This document shows positions 1 through 5,439 of a stretch of 5,439 nt of DNA, in pieces. How positions within the stretch are numbered: position 1 is the first letter of the stretch; each line of letters begins with the position of its first letter. Source of the DNA: Paracoccaceae bacterium (GTDB lineage Bacteria > Pseudomonadota > Alphaproteobacteria > Rhodobacterales > Rhodobacteraceae); assembly GCA_002712045.1 (NCBI GenBank), contig PARX01000014.1, forward strand, positions 22,886 through 28,324, read 5' to 3'. Below the pieces are notes generated by a model. It ran no database searches. It saw only the letters and a list, made by a program, of their open reading frames with translations, and was not told the origin of the DNA. A program made the translations under genes and the position numbers.

Positions 1-1568
1 GAGAACGGATGTGGCTTTTTAATATAAGTCTTCGCACCGGGTACCCATTGGTTCCTTATTTTAGTTAAAATCTCAGGGCTTCCTTGTATTGAGGTTCTTT
101 GCATATAGTGCTTAACACCTCTAATGCCTCCCTGTTCTTCACCACCACCCGCTCTGCCAGGCCCTCCATGAGTTAGGTGTGGAAGCGGTGATCCATGTCC
201 AGTAGCTTCATCACAACTGTCTCTATTATTTATATATATCCTTCCATTCCAGGCCGCTACATCTGTAACAATTTCAGTTGCAAACTGAGAATCGGCAGTA
301 AAAATTGATGATACTAGGCTACCCCCTCCTAATTTAACGAGCTTACTGGCCTCCTTTTGACCCTCGTAAGTCATTATTGTTGCAACTGGACCAAATGCTT
401 CGATATCATGTACTATTCCACCTTCTAGGGCGGTTTCGCAGTGATATAAATGAGGACTAAAAAATGCACCATCATTGGGAACTTCACGCCTAAAAATCAA
501 TTCATTCTCTGCTGACATTTTTTCTGTAATATCTAAGATTTCTCTTTTCTGACTTTCGGAGACAAGAGAACCCATTTCTGTTTCTGTATCATGAGGGTCG
601 CCAATTTCTATATTCGATAGATTTTCTTTTAAGGCTTCACTAACATCTCGAAAGGAATGAGATGGTACAATTAGTCGTCGCATAGCGGTACACTTTTGAC
701 CAGCTTTGGTGGTAATTTCTGACAATGCTTCTTTAATAAATAAGTCAAATTCTGGAGAGCCTAATTTGGCATCAAGTCCTAGTATCGAGGCATTTAAGCT
801 ATCTTGCTCAGAAATGAATTTAACTGAATTTTCTATTAGATTTGTATAAGATTTTAATAACTCGGCTGTTTTCTTTGATCCAGTAAATGAAACCACATCC
901 TGCACACTCAATTGGTTTAGTAAACTTCCTGTTCCGCCAGCAATAAATTGAACTGACCCTTTTGGTAGTAAATTACTTTCGATCATTATCCTAAAACATG
1001 CTTCAGCGAGATAAGCTGTATCACTGGCAGGTTTTATTATGGCTGGCATTCCAGCAAGAAAGCTTTGACTTAGCTTCTCTAGCATTCCCCATACTGGGAA
1101 GTTAAAAGCATTGATGTGAACAGCAACCCCTTGTTTGGGTACGTGAATATGTTGACCAAGAAACGAACCTTTCCTAGATAATTGTTCAACTGCTCCATCT
1201 ACATAAACTTTTCCATCTGGCATCTCTTTACGACCTTTAGACGCATAGACCCTTACGGTACCTATGCCTCCGTCTATATCGATCCATCCATCTTTGCGTG
1301 TTGCGCCTGTCAGGGGGTTTAATTCATAAAGCTCTTCTTTTCTGTCAGATAAATAATTAGCTAATGCCTTTAGTATCTTAGCTCGTTCGTGAAATCCCAT
1401 TTGGCGAAGATTCTCACCACCAACTGTTTTTGCATGATGAATCATTTTTTCTGTGTCTAATGAGGAGCCGATGATGCCAATTGGTGAGCCACTGGCACTG
1501 GCATACAATGTTTTTGTATCCCCTTGAGGGCTGTGCCATTCTTCTAAAGCATAACTTTCAATATTCAT
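1..1568 (-). CDS. paaZ: PaaZ, oxepin-CoA hydrolase / semialdehyde dehydrogenase (3' end cut by window edge)
   Basis: In the family, PaaZ hydrolyses oxepin-CoA through a C-terminal MaoC-like hydratase domain, then oxidises the reactive semialdehyde to 3-oxo-5,6-dehydrosuberyl-CoA with NADP+ through an N-terminal aldehyde dehydrogenase domain. I translated the frame by hand: it is open for 522 codons from ATG at 1568 to the left edge. Dehydrogenase motifs are intact: NAFNFPVW (Asn156), FTGS (228-231), catalytic Glu254 in EQDSLN, nucleophile Cys293 in GQKCTAMRR, and EAFGP (390-394). Numbering runs two behind E. coli PaaZ as I recall it. The visible part ends at GAKTYIKKPHPF, the linker before the hydratase domain. 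Full family proteins are about 680 residues, so roughly 160 lie outside the window and the hydratase domain is not seen. The start overlaps the P450 stop (TAATG), with GGAAAG upstream. I am confident of the family; whether the gene is intact beyond the edge is unknown. Confidence 0.95.
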   Translation of the reverse strand, partial: MNIESYALEEWHSPQGDTKTLYASASGSPIGIIGSSLDTEKMIHHAKTVGGENLRQMGFHERAKILKALANYLSDRKEELYELNPLTGATRKDGWIDIDGGIGTVRVYASKGRKEMPDGKVYVDGAVEQLSRKGSFLGQHIHVPKQGVAVHINAFNFPVWGMLEKLSQSFLAGMPAIIKPASDTAYLAEACFRIMIESNLLPKGSVQFIAGGTGSLLNQLSVQDVVSFTGSKKTAELLKSYTNLIENSVKFISEQDSLNASILGLDAKLGSPEFDLFIKEALSEITTKAGQKCTAMRRLIVPSHSFRDVSEALKENLSNIEIGDPHDTETEMGSLVSESQKREILDITEKMSAENELIFRREVPNDGAFFSPHLYHCETALEGGIVHDIEAFGPVATIMTYEGQKEASKLVKLGGGSLVSSIFTADSQFATEIVTDVAAWNGRIYINNRDSCDEATGHGSPLPHLTHGGPGRAGGGEEQGGIRGVKHYMQRTSIQGSPEILTKIRNQWVPGAKTYIKKPHPF

Positions 1569-2770
1569 TATCTTTCCAATCTTGCATGTAAATGAGTTAA
1601 ACCTCTGAAACGTATTCTTCTGCTCCAACGTGGCTTAGAAATCAAATTGTAGTTAGGAAAATTTCTTAAAAACATTCCAATTGCAATACGTGCCTCCATT
1701 TTTGCTAAAGAAAAACCAACACAATGATGAGCTCCTCCGGCAAATGCTAAATGTCTATTTGGGGTTCTATCAATTATTAATTCTTCGGGGTCTTTAAATT
1801 GCAATGGATCCCTATTTGCCGCGCCGATACACAGGTGTAAATTTGTATTTTTTGGGATCTTTTTTCCTGATAGGGAAACTTCAAATGCTGTTTCTCTATT
1901 TCCAAATTGGTTGGGAGATAAAAATCGCAAAAACTCATCAATTGCTGAGTTTAAAATTGCTGGATTTTTAATCAGAGTTTTTCTTACCATCGGATAAGTG
2001 CATAAAGCCCAAAGTGCATTTCCGATCAGATTAGTTGTGGTTTCGTGCCCAGCATTGAGTATAAAAATACAATTTTGTAATAGTTCGGTTTCGCTAAGAT
2101 TGCTTTCTTCAGCGATTATCATTCTAGTAAGCACATCTGTATCAGGATCACCTGGGTTCTTTCTTCTTTCATCCGTGATTTTTTTTAAGAACTCTTTGAA
2201 CTCTAAAACAGCATTATTTCCCTTTTCGAGCTCCTGCTTTGTGGGTGTTGGCTCTAAGGCGCCAAGGATGGATAAAGACCAATCTCTTAATGGGCTTCTT
2301 AATGAGTGTGGAATATTAAATAGATTGCCGATTACCTCGACTGGAATCTTCATAGCAAACTCTTCGATTAAATTTGCTTCTTCATCCATCTCACAAAGTA
2401 ACTTTTCAACTAATATCTCTAGACCTGGTTCCATTAATGCCACTGCTTTTGGGTTCATTGCTCCCGTCATGATTTTACGCACACGTGAATGAAGAGGAGG
2501 ATCATTAAAAACCAATGATGTCGTATGATGTTCAAAAAGTGGTGTATTGCCAAATTTTTCACCAAAACTTATTTTCTTATCAGACTTAAAATTTTGGGTG
2601 TCTCTGTAAATAGAATTTAAATCTTCCCAGGAGCTAATCAAAACAGAATTGTCTGGTAAAAATTTTACAGGATCAGTTTGTCTTAAACTTGAGTAATATT
2701 TAAAAGGATCTTCATAAAACCCGTTTGGTAAATTGTTTAAATCGAAATGGCTGGTATCCAGCATACTCAT
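1568..2770 (-). CDS. Cytochrome P450, soluble bacterial type, substrate unknown
   Basis: This is a complete 400-residue heme monooxygenase, the usual length for soluble class I bacterial P450s, with no N-terminal membrane anchor. All hallmark motifs are present: C-helix HSRVR (94-98) contacting the heme propionate, I-helix AGHETT (240-245) for oxygen activation, ExxR as EFLR (279-282), NRDP (319-322), and the heme loop FAGGAHHCVG (343-352) with axial ligand Cys350. Enzymes of this type need electrons from a ferredoxin and a reductase, neither of which is in the window. The first ATG is preferred because GGG (TAACACGGGTAATTTA) sits about seven bases upstream; Met3 is an alternative. The stop overlaps the paaZ start by one base, so the two are almost certainly one operon transcribed away from paaI-paaK. 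I cannot assign a CYP family or substrate. Context suggests oxidation of an aromatic compound linked to phenylacetate catabolism, which is inference. Confidence 0.93.
   Translation of the reverse strand: MSMLDTSHFDLNNLPNGFYEDPFKYYSSLRQTDPVKFLPDNSVLISSWEDLNSIYRDTQNFKSDKKISFGEKFGNTPLFEHHTTSLVFNDPPLHSRVRKIMTGAMNPKAVALMEPGLEILVEKLLCEMDEEANLIEEFAMKIPVEVIGNLFNIPHSLRSPLRDWSLSILGALEPTPTKQELEKGNNAVLEFKEFLKKITDERRKNPGDPDTDVLTRMIIAEESNLSETELLQNCIFILNAGHETTTNLIGNALWALCTYPMVRKTLIKNPAILNSAIDEFLRFLSPNQFGNRETAFEVSLSGKKIPKNTNLHLCIGAANRDPLQFKDPEELIIDRTPNRHLAFAGGAHHCVGFSLAKMEARIAIGMFLRNFPNYNLISKPRWSRRIRFRGLTHLHARLER
1572..1577 (-). promoter_or_regulatory. Ribosome binding site of paaZ, inside the end of the P450 gene
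   Basis: GGAAAG on the minus strand lies three bases before the paaZ ATG, within the last codons of the P450 gene. It supports the start at 1568 and re-initiation or coupled translation after the P450 stop. The spacing is shorter than ideal. Confidence 0.5.
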
Positions 2771-2781
2771 TAAATTACCCG

Positions 2782-2828
2782 TGTTACGAATTTTTTTAAA
2801 TATTGACTACTTTGTAACATTTGTAAAT
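2782..2828. repeat. Inverted and direct TTyGTAA motif repeats, candidate operator
   Basis: TGTTACGAA (2782-2790) and TTTGTAACA (2811-2819) are inverted repeats matching at eight of nine positions, with centres 29 bases apart. A second direct copy, TTTGTAA (2820-2826), follows nine bases after the first (2811-2817). The right-hand copies lie within both candidate promoters and the left arm lies just inside the P450 leader. The placement fits a regulator controlling both operons. It does not match the PaaX or PaaR operators I remember, so no regulator is named. Confidence 0.4.
2799..2827 (-). promoter_or_regulatory. Candidate sigma-70-type promoter for P450-paaZ
   Basis: On the minus strand, TTTACA (2827-2822, five of six for a -35) and AATATT (2804-2799, four of six for a -10) are 17 bases apart. 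Transcription would start near 2792, about 22 bases before the P450 ATG. It almost completely overlaps the opposing paaI promoter, so the -10 of each lies near the -35 of the other. Confidence 0.4.
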
Positions 2829-2831
2829 ACT
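2803..2831 (+). promoter_or_regulatory. Candidate sigma-70-type promoter for paaI-paaK
   Basis: A TTGACT -35 element (2803-2808, five of six consensus bases) is followed after 17 bases by AATACT (2826-2831, four of six). Transcription would start near 2838, leaving a leader of about 15 bases that just includes the ribosome binding site. The match is read by eye; AT-rich DNA makes chance matches common. Confidence 0.45.
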
Positions 2832-2838
2832 TTTGGAA

Positions 2839-2845
2839 AAGGTGG
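2839..2845 (+). promoter_or_regulatory. Ribosome binding site that fixes the paaI start
   Basis: AAGGTGG ends seven bases before ATG at 2853. This favours a start at 2853, or the adjacent in-frame GTG at 2850, over the upstream in-frame ATG at 2733, which lies inside the opposing P450 gene. Confidence 0.7.
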
Positions 2846-2852
2846 ATACGTG

Positions 2853-3287
2853 ATGAATGCTCATGAGCGCGCAAAAAAATGTGCTGAATTAATGTTAAAA
2901 AATGACTGTGCAACTAAGCATGTAGGAATAACTTTAGATGAAGTTGGACCTGGGTATGCAAAAATGTCGATGAAAGTGGAGCCCTATCATTTAAATGGTC
3001 ACAACATTTGCCATGGTGGTTACATTTTTACCTTAGCGGACAGTGCATTCGCATTTGCGTGTAATAGCTATAATCAATTAACTGTTGCACAATTTAATAC
3101 CATAAATTTTTTAGAAACAGCAGAGGTTGGAGAGCTTTTAGTTGCTTCAGCAAAAGAGATTAATAAAAGGCAGCGAACCGGTATTTATGATGTCCGAGTT
3201 ATTGGTTCGAGGGATCGTGTGATCGCTGAAATGCGAGGATGTTCCCGAACAATGGGTGGAAAACATTTTAATGAGGAAGTTGAATGA
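2853..3287 (+). CDS. paaI: PaaI, hotdog-fold acyl-CoA thioesterase of phenylacetate catabolism
   Basis: PaaI hydrolyses phenylacetyl-CoA and ring-hydroxylated phenylacetyl-CoA thioesters, freeing CoA when the pathway stalls. From ATG 2853 the protein is 144 residues, close to the usual family length of about 140. The hotdog-thioesterase signature is clear: Asn48, then HGGYIFTLADSAFAFACN with His54 and Gly55-Gly56 (substrate or oxyanion region) and the catalytic Asp63 on the central helix. The C-terminal QRTGIYDVRV and AEMRGCSRTMG segments also fit PaaI. The frame is open upstream to ATG 2733, but those 40 extra residues resemble no hotdog protein and overlap the divergent P450 gene, so they are rejected. 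The stop overlaps the paaK start (ATGA), implying coupled translation. It is probably a cytoplasmic tetramer, as known for the family. No key residue is missing. Confidence 0.92.
   Translation: MNAHERAKKCAELMLKNDCATKHVGITLDEVGPGYAKMSMKVEPYHLNGHNICHGGYIFTLADSAFAFACNSYNQLTVAQFNTINFLETAEVGELLVASAKEINKRQRTGIYDVRVIGSRDRVIAEMRGCSRTMGGKHFNEEVE
3273..3278 (+). promoter_or_regulatory. Ribosome binding site of paaK within the end of paaI
   Basis: GAGGAA sits five bases before the paaK ATG at 3284, inside the last codons of paaI. This strong Shine-Dalgarno match supports the four-base overlapping start. Confidence 0.65.
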
Positions 3288-4591
3288 AGGATTTGACACC
3301 AAGTCGGGATAGTTTAGACCCAATAGAGATTGCTAGCCGGGACGAGATTTCAGATTTACAATTGAAAAGGATGCGTTGGACTCTAGACCATGCCTATAAG
3401 AATGTTGGTTTTTATAAGAGTAAATTTGATGCTATTGGCATTCATCCATCTGATCTAAAGTCATTATCTGATATTGCTAAATTTCCATTTACGGAAAAGA
3501 AGGATTTACGTGATAATTATCCTTTTGATCTGTTTGCAGTTCCACAAAATCAAATATCTCGAATACATGCCTCTTCAGGAACAACCGGAAAACCAACAGT
3601 TGTTGGTTATACAAAAGGCGATATCGATCGATGGGCTGAATTAGTTGCACGGTCAATGCGTGCAAGTGGCACCAAGCCTGGAGATACTGTGCATGTCGCT
3701 TATGGATACGGGTTATTCACTGGGGGACTTGGGGCTCATTATGGTGCGGAAAAATTAGGCTGCACTATTGTACCAATTTCAGGAGGAATGACTCAACGGC
3801 AAGTTACATTAATTGAAGATTTTAAAGCAACAACAATTATGGTGACCCCCTCATATATGCTTTCGATATTAGATGAATATAAGACTCAAGGAAGAGATCC
3901 CCGTGAGAGTTGCCTTGAAGTTGGTATATTTGGAGCTGAGCCTTGGACAAATGCTATGCGAAAAGAAGTTGAAAATTCTTTTGATATGCATGCTGTTGAT
4001 ATCTATGGGTTATCTGAGGTGATGGGGCCTGGTGTGGCAAACGAATGTGTAGAAACTAAAGATGGTTTACATATTTGGGAGGATCATTTTTATCCAGAGA
4101 TTATTGATTTAAAATCAAATAAACCAAAAATTGATGGAGAAATTGGAGAATTGGTTTTTACCACCCTTACAAAAGAGGGCATGCCAATAATAAGATATCG
4201 AACCAGAGATTTAACAAGATTATTACCTGGCACTGCTCGCTCAATGAGGAGAATGGAAAAAGTGACTGGGCGCTCGGATGACATGATCATCTTGAGAGGA
4301 GTAAATATATTTCCAACTCAGATTGAAGAGCAATTATTAACTGTCGAAACGTTATCTCCACACTTTCAAATCGAGATAATTAAAGATCAAAGAATGGATA
4401 AAATGCTTGTGCATACAGAATGTGTGGTAGGAAAAGAAACTGAAGAAGAGCGGTCTATGTCAAGTCGGAGGCTTAAGGAAAAAATCAAAGGAAGCGTTGG
4501 AGTTACAGTCGATGTAATTGTTCACAAAACTGATGGTGTGCCTAGATCACAAGGAAAAGCGGTAAGGGTCATCGATCGGCGCGAAAACTAG
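3284..4591 (+). CDS. paaK: PaaK, phenylacetate-CoA ligase
   Basis: PaaK catalyses the first step of the aerobic pathway: phenylacetate + ATP + CoA gives phenylacetyl-CoA + AMP + PPi. The protein is 435 residues, almost the same as E. coli PaaK (about 437). Adenylate-forming motifs occur in order: P-loop SSGTTGKPT (97-105), aromatic-pocket and nucleotide segment DIYGLSEVMGPG (239-250), RTRDL (306-310) with ribose-binding Asp309, hinge GRSDDMIILRGVNIFP (329-344), and the C-terminal catalytic lysine Lys425 in RSQGKAVRV. The HASSGTTG and YGYGLFTGGLG stretches are typical of PaaK rather than general acyl-CoA synthetases. It follows paaI with a four-base overlap and a good ribosome binding site, so the two are one operon. 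Its TAG stop forms a palindrome shared with the convergent kinase gene. A ligase for a related arylacetate cannot be excluded, but paaZ and paaI nearby support phenylacetate. Confidence 0.95.
   Translation: MKDLTPSRDSLDPIEIASRDEISDLQLKRMRWTLDHAYKNVGFYKSKFDAIGIHPSDLKSLSDIAKFPFTEKKDLRDNYPFDLFAVPQNQISRIHASSGTTGKPTVVGYTKGDIDRWAELVARSMRASGTKPGDTVHVAYGYGLFTGGLGAHYGAEKLGCTIVPISGGMTQRQVTLIEDFKATTIMVTPSYMLSILDEYKTQGRDPRESCLEVGIFGAEPWTNAMRKEVENSFDMHAVDIYGLSEVMGPGVANECVETKDGLHIWEDHFYPEIIDLKSNKPKIDGEIGELVFTTLTKEGMPIIRYRTRDLTRLLPGTARSMRRMEKVTGRSDDMIILRGVNIFPTQIEEQLLTVETLSPHFQIEIIKDQRMDKMLVHTECVVGKETEEERSMSSRRLKEKIKGSVGVTVDVIVHKTDGVPRSQGKAVRVIDRREN
4588..4591. other. CTAG palindrome used as the stop codon of both convergent genes
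   Basis: The plus strand reads TAG at 4589-4591, ending paaK. The minus strand reads TAG at 4590-4588, ending the kinase. The two coding regions therefore overlap tail to tail by four bases, with no space for an intergenic terminator. I saw no clear GC-rich hairpin with a T-run on either side. Confidence 0.9.
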
Positions 4592-5439
4592 ATAATACCA
4601 TGCTCTTTGAATAATGACTTCAGATTTTTTTCAGCCCTAGCGCCTAAGTGGCTGATAATTTCGGCAGCAGCAATGCAGCCCATTTGACCACATATTTTTA
4701 TATCGCAACCTTCCACTAACCCCCAGAGAAACCCAGCAGCAAACATATCGCCAGCACCAGTAGCGTCTACTATTTTTGTTGGGACTGCGGGAACATGTAT
4801 TTTCTCATTGTTCTGCATTATGTAGGCGCCTTTTTCAGCAGCTGTGCATGCTAGAATATCAACTTCTTTTGTTCCAAGTTCTAATGCTGCGTTAAGGTCT
4901 TCTGTCTGATATAAAGCTTTCAATTCAAATTCGTTGCAAAATAAAAGATCAGTATTTGATTTTATTAAAGTTTTAAAAGCTTCTCTATGACGTTCCACAC
5001 AAAAAGGGTCAGATAATGTTAGGGATACTCTACCATTGTGTGTCTTTGATATATTGATAGCTTTGTTGAAAGCTTCATGGCTTTTGGGTCCATCAAATCG
5101 ATAACCTTCCAAGTATATCCATTCCGAATTCATAATTTGAGTTTCGTCAATATCTGATGGTTCTAGATATTCAGTGACGCCTAGATATGTATTCATAGTT
5201 CTCTCACCATCTGGTGTTACTATAATTGTACAGCGACCAGTTTGGTCATTAGCTATTTTATCTGCTAACAGTGTATTATAAATGACACCTTGTTCTCTTA
5301 AATCTTTAACAAAGATATTACCCAGATCGTCATCTTTTACTTTGCCGATATAAGTTGTTGATGCTCCCAATTTTGCTATCCCTGCTATGGTATTAGCCGC
5401 TGATCCACCACTTACTTTTTTTGAAACCTTTATTATATC
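4588..5439 (-). CDS. PfkB-family (ribokinase/adenosine kinase-like) kinase, N-terminus cut by window edge
   Basis: This is a cytoplasmic kinase that transfers phosphate from ATP to a sugar or nucleoside hydroxyl. The frame is open to the right edge, giving 284 visible residues. An internal TTG at 5370 is not the start: reading on to the edge gives VSGGSAANTIAGIAKLG, the N-terminal PfkB substrate-binding signature. The second signature, VDATGAGDMFAAGF, lies near the C-terminus, with the anion hole and the catalytic aspartate (last D of GAGD). Between them are NDQTGRCTIIVTPDGERTMNTYLG, YLEGYRFDGP and LTLSDPFCV. These resemble the roughly 330-residue proteins annotated as adenosine kinase in Alphaproteobacteria, so about 45-50 N-terminal residues are missing. 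The true substrate of that group is uncertain (adenosine, another nucleoside or a sugar), so no gene symbol is given. It is convergent to paaK and probably outside the phenylacetate operons. Confidence 0.9.
   Translation of the reverse strand, partial: DIIKVSKKVSGGSAANTIAGIAKLGASTTYIGKVKDDDLGNIFVKDLREQGVIYNTLLADKIANDQTGRCTIIVTPDGERTMNTYLGVTEYLEPSDIDETQIMNSEWIYLEGYRFDGPKSHEAFNKAINISKTHNGRVSLTLSDPFCVERHREAFKTLIKSNTDLLFCNEFELKALYQTEDLNAALELGTKEVDILACTAAEKGAYIMQNNEKIHVPAVPTKIVDATGAGDMFAAGFLWGLVEGCDIKICGQMGCIAAAEIISHLGARAEKNLKSLFKEHGII

Larger units (their letters stand above)
2771..2852. promoter_or_regulatory. Divergent intergenic control region between the P450-paaZ and paaI-paaK operons
   Basis: This 82-base AT-rich gap is the only non-coding stretch of any size in the window and must hold the start signals for both operons unless promoters lie inside genes. 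It contains a run of seven T's (2791-2797), one promoter-like element pair on each strand and three copies of a TTyGTAA motif. No hairpin followed by a T-run resembling a terminator is evident. Confidence 0.75.

Noticed and set aside
1..1568. paaZ as a truncated, dehydrogenase-only gene
   Set aside because: The frame has no stop before the window edge and ends in the linker leading to the hydratase domain, so the shortening is explained by the cut and not by a broken gene.
1998..2492. Open frame of 164 codons on the plus strand
   Set aside because: It lies wholly antisense to the P450 gene, has a low-complexity Ser/Phe/Ile-rich product that resembles no known family, and has no gene context. 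The opposite frame carries every P450 motif.
2791..2797. Run of seven T's as a terminator
   Set aside because: There is no GC-rich hairpin before it on either strand, and it lies in the divergent promoter region where no transcript needs to end.
4090..4290. Open frame of 66 codons on the minus strand
   Set aside because: It is antisense to paaK across the conserved RTRDL and hinge regions, with no recognisable product.
4588..5370. Kinase gene starting at the TTG at 5370
   Set aside because: The frame continues without a stop to the window edge and encodes the conserved PfkB N-terminal GGSAANT signature, so the TTG is an internal leucine codon.

Overview
The window is AT-rich (about 38-40% G+C by eye), densely packed bacterial DNA. 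It carries five protein genes and almost no non-coding sequence; the only real intergenic gap is 82 bases. Three genes are recognisable members of the aerobic, CoA-dependent phenylacetate (paa) pathway: paaZ, paaI and paaK. The other two are a cytochrome P450 and a PfkB-family kinase. The kinase looks like the protein usually annotated 'adenosine kinase' in Alphaproteobacteria (motifs VTPDGERTMNTYLG, YLEGY, LTLSDPFCV, AAEVISHLGAR-like tail). Together with the low G+C, this suggests an AT-rich alphaproteobacterium, possibly a streamlined marine lineage. That assignment is inference, not proof.

Layout, left to right. On the minus strand, positions 1-1568 hold the N-terminal aldehyde dehydrogenase part of paaZ, cut by the window edge at the linker before its hydratase domain. 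Just upstream of it on the same strand, overlapping by one base (TAATG), is a complete 400-residue cytochrome P450 (1568-2770). The 82-base gap (2771-2852) is a divergent promoter region with overlapping candidate promoters and a repeated TTyGTAA motif. On the plus strand, paaI (2853-3287) and paaK (3284-4591) follow, overlapping by four bases (ATGA). The kinase (4588-5439, minus strand) converges on paaK; the two genes share a CTAG palindrome as their stop codons. The kinase runs off the right edge and lacks its N-terminus.

How the genes work together. PaaK activates phenylacetate to phenylacetyl-CoA. PaaZ acts later, opening the oxepin-CoA ring and oxidising the resulting semialdehyde. PaaI hydrolyses stalled CoA esters and releases CoA. 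The epoxidase (paaABCDE), isomerase (paaG) and regulator are not in the window. The unusual element is the P450, which is translationally coupled to paaZ and so probably co-expressed with it. Its substrate cannot be read from the sequence. It may feed an aromatic precursor into phenylacetate or modify a pathway intermediate. The kinase looks unrelated to the pathway and probably marks the cluster's right boundary. No RNA genes, mobile elements, CRISPR arrays or convincing hairpin terminators were seen.
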